Shown here: positions 58,795-64,000 of the stretch, piece after piece | Position numbering within the stretch: the stretch's first letter is position 1 | Layout of the letters: every line of letters begins with the position of its first letter | Source of the DNA: Pleomorphomonas oryzae DSM 16300 | Lineage (GTDB): Bacteria; Pseudomonadota; Alphaproteobacteria; Rhizobiales; Pleomorphomonadaceae | Assembly: GCF_000422965.1 (NCBI RefSeq) | Contig: NZ_AUHB01000009.1 | Coordinates: 124,001 to 188,000, forward strand | Direction: 5' to 3' | Length of the DNA stretch: 64,000 nt | Position numbers and translations under genes: made by a program | The notes under the pieces: generated by a model | The model's database searches: none | What the model was told of the DNA's origin: nothing | The model's input: only the letters and a program-made list of their open reading frames with translations

Positions 58795-59559
58795 TCAGGA
58801 CTGAGGGAGCGTCAGCTCGGCGACGAAGTCGTAGGCGTCGGCTCGATAAAGCGACCGGGTGAATTCCACCACCCGGCCGGAAGCGAGATAGGAAATGCGC
58901 TCGATGGACAGGCCGGCGTCGCCGGTCTGGACGCCGAGCAGCGCCGCATCATCGCCGCGAATGTTGCAGGCGGAGATGCGTTGCACCGCGCGCACCGGTC
59001 GGTGACCGCTCCGGGCCAATACCTCGTACAGCGAGCCAGTGACGGCGGCGGGGTCGGGCAGGACCTCGGCCGAGAGCGACGCCCTTTCAAGGGCAAGCGG
59101 CAGATCGTTGGCGATCCGGAGGCGTTCGAGCCGGGCAACCAGCCCCCCGCCGGCAAGTCCCAGCATCATCGCCTCCTCCGGCGATGGCAGGTGCAGCCCC
59201 CGATCGAGCCAACGCGAGCTGGCTTTGAGGCCGCGCCGCGCCATGTCCTCGGTGAACGAGGTCAGCAGCGACAACGATTGCTCCACCCGCTGCACCGGCT
59301 TCACCACGAAGGTGCCGGAACCATGGCGCCGCACCAGGAGACCGGCTTCGACCAGATCGTCAACCGCCTTGCGCACGGTAACGCGGCTGATGCCGGCGAA
59401 ATCGGCGATCTCACGCTCCGGCGGGAGCGCGTCGCCATGCTTGAGCTGGCCGGCATTGATTGCCGTCTCGATGGCTTGCTTGAGCTTGAGGTAGAGCGGC
59501 CCGGTGCCGGCTGCCTGCAATTGCTCGGGAGAGAGAAGGCTGGAAATGTCGCCGCTCAT
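58795..59559 (-). CDS. GntR-family regulator with UTRA domain (NagR-like)
   Basis: A 254-residue HutC-type GntR regulator. The winged helix-turn-helix is at about residues 20-85 (LPPEREIADFAGISRVTVRKAVDDLVEAGLLVRR), and the UTRA effector domain at about 110-250. Context (BadF kinase, NagA, MurQ-like protein, sugar transporter) makes an amino-sugar phosphate the likely effector, as for NagR/DasR. It overlaps the kinase by four bases and precedes nagA by 27. The operator candidate is at 60615-60630. Confidence 0.9.
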   Translation of the reverse strand: MSGDISSLLSPEQLQAAGTGPLYLKLKQAIETAINAGQLKHGDALPPEREIADFAGISRVTVRKAVDDLVEAGLLVRRHGSGTFVVKPVQRVEQSLSLLTSFTEDMARRGLKASSRWLDRGLHLPSPEEAMMLGLAGGGLVARLERLRIANDLPLALERASLSAEVLPDPAAVTGSLYEVLARSGHRPVRAVQRISACNIRGDDAALLGVQTGDAGLSIERISYLASGRVVEFTRSLYRADAYDFVAELTLPQS

Positions 59560-60440
59560 GCCGCCCCTCCCTCATGTCCAAAAAAATGCCGAACGGCCAG
59601 GGCCACCGCCCCGGCAAGTGCGTTGCTGATGGGAGCAACCAGGCGCGGCAGATGCCGCTTGGCGAGGTAAGCGGGATAAAGCGGTGCGAGGCCACCCAGT
59701 AGCGCGATGCGGTCCACACCATCGGCAGCGATGCGATCGAGCGCCATGTCGACCGACGCGGCCGCCTTCCTGACGATATCGAGCCCGATGGGATCACCAC
59801 TCTCCGCCGCCGCAAAAACGGCCGGCGCAAAACGCCCGAAATCACCCGGCGTTGCCGTTCTGGCAAATTCGACCATGGGTCCGGGCGCGCCGCCGAATTC
59901 GGCGAGCAGCCGATCGGAGAGGGGCGAGCCGGCAATGATGCGATCGTAGGCGAGCAGCGACGCGGCCAGGGCTGCACGGCCAAGGCTGGCGCCAGAGCCG
60001 AAGTCACCAATGACGAATCCCCAGCCGCCGTAGGAGCGAACCAAGTTGCCCTGTCGCGCAAAAAAGATCGAACCCGTTCCGAGAATTGCCACTGCGCCGT
60101 CAGCGTCGCCAAGAGCGCCCTCAAGGGCGATGAGGCCGTCCGAGACCACCTCCACGCTGCCGGCCGGCAACGATGACATGATGAAGGCGGCGGTATCGCT
60201 GACATTGCTGCCGGCAAGGCCCAGCAGCACGCCGGAACGCTGGAGTGTGTTGTTGTCCAATCCCGCAGCCGCGATAGCCGCGTTGATGGCGACCAGGATG
60301 TTGGCCAGCGCCCCGGCGCGATCGCTCAAAACGTTGGCGGCGCCACCAGCGCCAGTGGCAATGACGCGCCCGTCAGGGCCTGCCACAGCCGCCCGGCAAC
60401 CGGTTCCACCCCCGTCGACGCCAATTACGAAATCCACCAT
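59556..60440 (-). CDS. BadF/BadG/BcrA-type amino-sugar kinase
   Basis: A 294-residue kinase of the ASKHA fold. The phosphate loop is DGGGTGCRAAVAG (residues 9-21); a GTGSIFF strand and the later ALLGGLAPLYPAYL region complete the plan. Members of this branch phosphorylate N-acetylglucosamine, N-acetylmuramic acid or related amino sugars. First gene of the leftward operon; GAGGAGGGC precedes ATG 60440. An earlier in-frame ATG adds 13 residues without support. Confidence 0.85.
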   Translation of the reverse strand: MVDFVIGVDGGGTGCRAAVAGPDGRVIATGAGGAANVLSDRAGALANILVAINAAIAAAGLDNNTLQRSGVLLGLAGSNVSDTAAFIMSSLPAGSVEVVSDGLIALEGALGDADGAVAILGTGSIFFARQGNLVRSYGGWGFVIGDFGSGASLGRAALAASLLAYDRIIAGSPLSDRLLAEFGGAPGPMVEFARTATPGDFGRFAPAVFAAAESGDPIGLDIVRKAAASVDMALDRIAADGVDRIALLGGLAPLYPAYLAKRHLPRLVAPISNALAGAVALAVRHFFGHEGGAA

Positions 60441-60671
60441 GGACGCCCTCCTCCTCAGAAAGTACCAAAAAAATACCATTTGCCAATCGGCTTGTTGGTG
60501 GCTCCCACCGATTTTTTGAAGAGATTGCCTTATTTATTTGATTTTACGAACAAAAATCATAGACGCCGCTCTTGGCCACATCGTCATCACGGCAAAAATG
60601 AATGAATTATGATTGCCCCTCTAGACAAGTGGTAGCTTTTTGGCATTATTGCCCCAGTGGGGAGTGACACA
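60441..60671. promoter_or_regulatory. divergent control region of the amino-sugar island
   Basis: The 231 bases between the kinase and the MurQ-like gene are AT-rich in the left half (to about 60610). The right part holds the TCTAGAC operator candidate. Both operons probably start here. Confidence 0.55.
60615..60630. promoter_or_regulatory. candidate GntR (NagR/DasR-like) operator
   Basis: GCCCCTCTAGACAAGT matches the core TCTAGAC of the known DasR/NagR box (AGTGGTCTAGACCACT) at seven central positions, while the left arm does not match. It lies 42-57 bases before the MurQ-like start, between the two operons that the neighbouring UTRA regulator would control. Family knowledge plus position; unproven. 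Confidence 0.45.
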
Positions 60672-61574
60672 ATGACGGCACAGCTCGGCACCGAGGATCG
60701 TGACAGCCATGCGAGAGGGTTCGACACCCTGCCGCCAGCGCGGATACTCGAAGTGCTGGCCGCCGCCCAGGTTGCTGCCGCTCGGTCCGTCGAAGCGGCC
60801 ATTCCCGCCATAGCGGATGCCGCGAGCCTGGCCGCCGGAGCATTGGCCTCGGGTCATCGCCTCGCCTATGTCGGCGCCGGCAGCTCCGGCCTGATGGCGC
60901 TCGCCGACTGTCTGGAATTGCCTGGCACCTATGGCATCGGCCTCAATGAGGCCATCGTCATCCTGGCCGGAGGTCGTGACAGCCTTGTCGACATGTTGGG
61001 GTCAGGTGAAGACGACGTGGAGGCCGGCGCGGCCGACCTCGCAGCGTCCGCCATCGGCCAGGGCGACTGCGTGATTGCCGTCTCCGCCTCGGGCTCGACG
61101 CCCTATACGCTGGCCGCCGCTCGTGCGGCCAAGGCGCGTGGTGCCGCAGTGATCGGTATCGCCAACAACAACGGGGCGCCGCTTCTCAGCGCCGCCGACG
61201 TCGCCGTTCTACTGAAAACTCCGCCCGAGGTGGTGTCCGGCTCAACGCGCATGGGCGCGGCAACTGCGCAGAAGATCGCTCTCAACATGCTGTCGACGCT
61301 GATGGCCGTCCATCTCGGCCATGTGCATGACGGCCATATGGTCAACGTCAGGGCTGACAACGAAAAGCTCCGCATGCGCGCTGCCCGCATCGTGACCGAC
61401 ATCACCGGTATTTCGACCGACACGGCATCAGGGCTCCTCAAGGAGAGCCGTGGTTCGGTCAAGCACGCCATTCTACTCGCCGCCGGCGCGGGAGATATCG
61501 AGGCGGCGGATGCCGCTCTCGTCGAGGCCGGCCAAAACCTGCGTCGGGCGATGTCGCTCGTCGCAAAATCATAA
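60672..61574 (+). CDS. murQ: MurQ-like N-acetylmuramic acid 6-phosphate etherase (SIS domain)
   Basis: A 300-residue SIS-domain lyase that would split MurNAc-6-phosphate to GlcNAc-6-phosphate and lactate. Features: YVGAGSSGLMALAD near residues 66-79, the acidic GSGEDD with E113 where MurQ has its catalytic pair, SASGSTPYTL near 140, and the tail VSGSTRMGAATAQKIALNMLST. GGGGAG precedes ATG 60672. It is the first gene of the rightward amino-sugar operon and its product feeds NagA across the divergent region. A plain sugar isomerase is the main alternative. Confidence 0.85.
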   Translation: MTAQLGTEDRDSHARGFDTLPPARILEVLAAAQVAAARSVEAAIPAIADAASLAAGALASGHRLAYVGAGSSGLMALADCLELPGTYGIGLNEAIVILAGGRDSLVDMLGSGEDDVEAGAADLAASAIGQGDCVIAVSASGSTPYTLAAARAAKARGAAVIGIANNNGAPLLSAADVAVLLKTPPEVVSGSTRMGAATAQKIALNMLSTLMAVHLGHVHDGHMVNVRADNEKLRMRAARIVTDITGISTDTASGLLKESRGSVKHAILLAAGAGDIEAADAALVEAGQNLRRAMSLVAKS

Positions 61575-61622
61575 TCGGGGTTCTCACGCGCGTCTTCGAG
61601 CGCGAACAAAGGGAGACGGACG

Positions 61623-62879
61623 ATGTATCGTACTACGTTGCAGGGTATCCTGCTGGCATCGAGCATCCTTGCCGGCGTCGGTGCGGCCGCCGCGGCCGAC
61701 GTCACGCTCAATATCGAGAGCTGGCGCAACGACGACCTGCAGATCTGGCAGGAAAAGATCATTCCGGCCTTCGAGGCCAAGCACCCGGGCATCAAGGTCA
61801 CTTTCTCGCCGAGCGCGCCGACCGAGTATAACGCGGCGCTCAACGCCAAGCTTGACGCCGGCTCAGCCGGTGACCTCGTCGCCTGCCGGCCGTTCGACAC
61901 GTCGCTCGAACTGTTCAACAAGGGCAAGCTCGAGGATCTGACGGCCCTCGAAGGCATGAAGAACTTCTCGGACGTCGCCAAGGCCGCCTGGTCCACCGAC
62001 GACGGCAAGAAGACCTTCTGCGTACCGATGGCCTCGGTCATCCATGGCTTCATCTACAACAAGGATGCCTTCGCGAAGGCCGGCGTCGAAGTGCCGAAGA
62101 CCGTCGACCAGTTCTTCGCGGTCCTCGACAAGATCAAGGCCGAAGGCAGCTACATCCCCATGGCCATGGGCACCAAGGACATGTGGGAAGCCGCCACGAT
62201 GGGCTACCAGAACATCGGCCCCACCTACTGGAAGGGTGAGGAAGGCCGCAAGGCGCTGATCGCCGGCGCGCAGAAGCTGACCGACGACCCGTGGGTCGAG
62301 CCCTATCGCGTGCTCGCCAAGTGGAAGCCTTATCTCGGCGACGGTTTCGAAGCCCAGACCTATCCGGACAGCCAGAACCTCTTCACGCTTGGCCGCGCCG
62401 CCATCTACCCGGCCGGTTCGTGGGAGATCTCGCTGTTCAACACCGCCGGTCTGAAGCTCGGCGCCTTCCCGCCGCCGGTCGTGAAAGACGGAGACACCTG
62501 CTACATCTCCGATCACAACGACATCGGTATGGGCCTCAACGCGGCCAGCAAGAACAAGGACCAGGCCAAGGTCTTCCTCGAGTGGGTCGCCTCGCCCGAG
62601 TTCGCCTCGATCTATGCCAACGCGCTGCCGGGCTTCTTCAGCCTGAACTCGACAGCCGTCGAGATGAGCGACCCGCTGGCCAAGGAGTTCGTCTCCTGGC
62701 GCGAGAAGTGCAAGCCGACCATCCGCTCGACCTACCAGATCCTGTCGCGCGGCACGCCCAACCTCGAGAACGAGACCTGGACGGAATCGGCCAACGTCAT
62801 CAACGGCACCGACACGCCGGAAGCCGCTGCCAAGAAGCTGCAAGCCGGCCTCGACAGCTGGTACAAGCCCGCCAAGTGA
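61623..62879 (+). CDS. sugar ABC transporter substrate-binding protein
   Basis: A 418-residue periplasmic binding protein of CUT1-type family 1. Signal peptide about residues 1-25 (ILLASSILAGVGAAAAA), no lipobox. The mature part has the extracellular sugar-binding plan (VTLNIESWRNDDLQIWQEKIIPAFE, then FTLGRAAIYPAGSWEI). GGGAG precedes ATG 61623. With murQ upstream and two permeases downstream it is probably a carrier of amino sugars or their oligomers. A hairpin follows its stop. Confidence 0.92.
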   Translation: MYRTTLQGILLASSILAGVGAAAAADVTLNIESWRNDDLQIWQEKIIPAFEAKHPGIKVTFSPSAPTEYNAALNAKLDAGSAGDLVACRPFDTSLELFNKGKLEDLTALEGMKNFSDVAKAAWSTDDGKKTFCVPMASVIHGFIYNKDAFAKAGVEVPKTVDQFFAVLDKIKAEGSYIPMAMGTKDMWEAATMGYQNIGPTYWKGEEGRKALIAGAQKLTDDPWVEPYRVLAKWKPYLGDGFEAQTYPDSQNLFTLGRAAIYPAGSWEISLFNTAGLKLGAFPPPVVKDGDTCYISDHNDIGMGLNAASKNKDQAKVFLEWVASPEFASIYANALPGFFSLNSTAVEMSDPLAKEFVSWREKCKPTIRSTYQILSRGTPNLENETWTESANVINGTDTPEAAAKKLQAGLDSWYKPAK

Positions 62880-62892
62880 TGTGAAATGCGAG

Positions 62893-62917
62893 CGACGGCG
62901 CGGTCTTCGCGCCGTCG
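62893..62917 (+). repeat. intercistronic hairpin after the binding-protein gene
   Basis: CGACGGCGCG (62893-62902) and CGCGCCGTCG (62908-62917) form a perfect 10-bp stem with a 5-base loop, 13 bases after the binding-protein stop and 54 before the permease start. No T-run follows. Such hairpins often keep the binding-protein message more abundant than the permease message. Confidence 0.65.
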
Positions 62918-62971
62918 TCCTCTCCACTCCCGGTCCCTCACCGACCAGCCGCTGGCGCCCCAGAGATCGAC

Positions 62972-63922
62972 ATGACTGACCTTGCACCCGAACAGGGCAC
63001 GGAAGCCGCTCGGCGGCGACCGCGGCGCTGGCACATCTTCGTCTTCCTTGCTCCTGCCGTCGTCGTCTACACGGCGGTGATGATCCTGCCGCTGTTCGAA
63101 ACGCTCCGGCAGTCCTTCTTCAATACGGTCGAAGGCGAAAAGGTCTTCGTCGGTTTTGCCAACTTCGCGACGCTATTCGGCGACCCGCGCTGGGCGGCCG
63201 ACTTCTGGAACGCGTTGCGCAACAACTTCATCTTCTTTCTGATCCACATGGCCGTGCAGAATCCGATCGGCGTCGCCCTAGCGGCGTTGCTGTCGCTGCC
63301 AGGCTTGAAGTTCGGCGCCTTCTATCGCACCGCCTTTTTCCTTCCGACGCTGCTCTCCTTCGTCATCGTCGGCTTCATCTGGAAACTGATCCTGTCGCCG
63401 ATCTGGGGCGTCGCGCCCTGGCTGATGGATCTCGTCGGCCTGAAGTCTGCTTTCGGGCCCTGGTTGGGCAAGCCCGGCTCGGCGCTGATCGCCGTGTCGC
63501 TGGTCTCCGTCTGGCAGTTCATCGGCATTCCGATGATGCTGATCTATGCCGCGCTTCTCAACATTCCCGAGGAGGTCATTGAGGCGGCCGAGATCGACGG
63601 CATCGTCGGTTGGGGGCAGTTCTTCAAGATCAAGCTACCGCTGGTGCTGCCGGCCATCGGCATCATCTCGATCCTGACTTTCGTGGGCAATTTCAACGCC
63701 TTCGACCTTGTCTACACCATGCAGGGCGCACTGGCCGGGCCGGACAAGGCGACCGATATTCTCGGCACCTTCCTGTACCGGACCTTCTTCGGCTTCCAGC
63801 TGCAGCTCGGCGATCCGTCGATGGGCGCCACCATCGCCACCATGATGTTCCTGATCATCCTGACTGGCGTCTGCATCTACCTGTTCGGCATCCAGCGGCG
63901 CATCCGCCGCTACCAGTTCTGA
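62972..63922 (+). CDS. sugar ABC transporter permease (MalF/CUT1 type)
   Basis: A 316-residue inner-membrane permease. Six helices are visible and the EAA loop is EAAEIDGIVGWGQFFKIKLPLVLP near residue 210, the ATPase contact site. It starts MTDLAPEQG with a charged cytoplasmic tail, and forms a pair with the next permease. Confidence 0.93.
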   Translation: MTDLAPEQGTEAARRRPRRWHIFVFLAPAVVVYTAVMILPLFETLRQSFFNTVEGEKVFVGFANFATLFGDPRWAADFWNALRNNFIFFLIHMAVQNPIGVALAALLSLPGLKFGAFYRTAFFLPTLLSFVIVGFIWKLILSPIWGVAPWLMDLVGLKSAFGPWLGKPGSALIAVSLVSVWQFIGIPMMLIYAALLNIPEEVIEAAEIDGIVGWGQFFKIKLPLVLPAIGIISILTFVGNFNAFDLVYTMQGALAGPDKATDILGTFLYRTFFGFQLQLGDPSMGATIATMMFLIILTGVCIYLFGIQRRIRRYQF

Positions 63923-63934
63923 CGGGAGGAACGC

Positions 63935-64000
63935 ATGTCCAAGGCAAGACAATCGACACTGCGCACCAGCCTCGTTCATGTGGCGCTGATCGCCTATACG
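63935..64000 (+). CDS. sugar ABC transporter permease (MalG type), N-terminus only
   Basis: The first 22 codons (ATG 63935, MSKARQSTLRTSLVHVALIAY) of a second permease, cut by the window edge. GGGAGG sits before the start, 12 bases past the previous stop. The polar start followed by a hydrophobic helix, and the position after a MalF-type permease, fit a MalG-type partner. Confidence 0.75.
   Translation, partial: MSKARQSTLRTSLVHVALIAYT

Noticed and set aside
57631-59670. 679-codon plus-strand frame
   Set aside because: Antisense to nagA and the GntR gene.

Overview
The window is about 64 kb of a GC-rich (by eye roughly 60-65 % GC), densely coding chromosome. Gene content and order (class II DAHP synthase, DUF1489, pepA-holC, CreA, a second-type GltX, the lptF-lptG-lptD-surA-pdxA-rsmA string, yicC-gmk, hslVU, hisF-hisE-coaA, and an intergenic repeat of a kind seen in rhizobia) point to an alphaproteobacterium of the order Hyphomicrobiales (Rhizobiales). 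I cannot fix the genus. No rRNA, tRNA, CRISPR array, transposase, integrase or phage gene was recognised. Nearly all of it looks like core chromosome.

Layout. 1-4.6 kb: the end of an amino-acid permease, a luciferase-like monooxygenase, and a divergent pair of an aldo/keto reductase and a YqhD-type aldehyde reductase. 4.6-12.8 kb: a giant periplasmic alpha-2-macroglobulin with a PAN domain and an intact thioester motif, recJ, and a DJ-1/PfpI protein. 12.8-18.5 kb: a strikingly AT-rich promoter region driving a membrane chemoreceptor, then enolase and an NDH-2-type dehydrogenase. 18.5-24 kb: class II DAHP synthase with a run of three Trp codons upstream, DUF1489, a candidate tiny membrane protein with its own terminator, two small paralogous Asp-rich proteins, a LysR/YeiH pair with a large palindrome in its promoter, and a small secreted peptide. 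24-38.4 kb: an Atm1-like ABC exporter, a LysM protein, a LOG-family phosphoribohydrolase, then cimA, pip, a GFA protein, cysS, creA, a GDSL hydrolase, gltX, holC and pepA on the minus strand. 38.6-46.2 kb: the plus-strand lipopolysaccharide-transport/outer-membrane operon. 46.3-53.5 kb: gmk and yicC, a second aldo/keto reductase, a LacI regulator, hslVU and a nucleoside-diphosphate-sugar epimerase-like protein. 53.5-57.6 kb: a soluble PAS-PAS chemoreceptor and hisF-hisE-coaA. 57.6-64 kb: an amino-sugar catabolic island.

The most coherent functional unit is the last one. A BadF-type kinase, a GntR/UTRA regulator and NagA are encoded leftward. They diverge from a MurQ-like etherase and a CUT1 sugar ABC transporter encoded rightward, with a TCTAGAC-containing candidate operator between them. 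Together they read as PTS-independent uptake and breakdown of N-acetylmuramic acid and N-acetylglucosamine.

The least explained region is 19.9-24.0 kb. It holds two tandem small paralogues, a possible 45-residue membrane protein, several strong hairpins and a Trp-codon run. If the window holds something undescribed, this is the likeliest place, together with the folded element at 27.93-28.01 kb.
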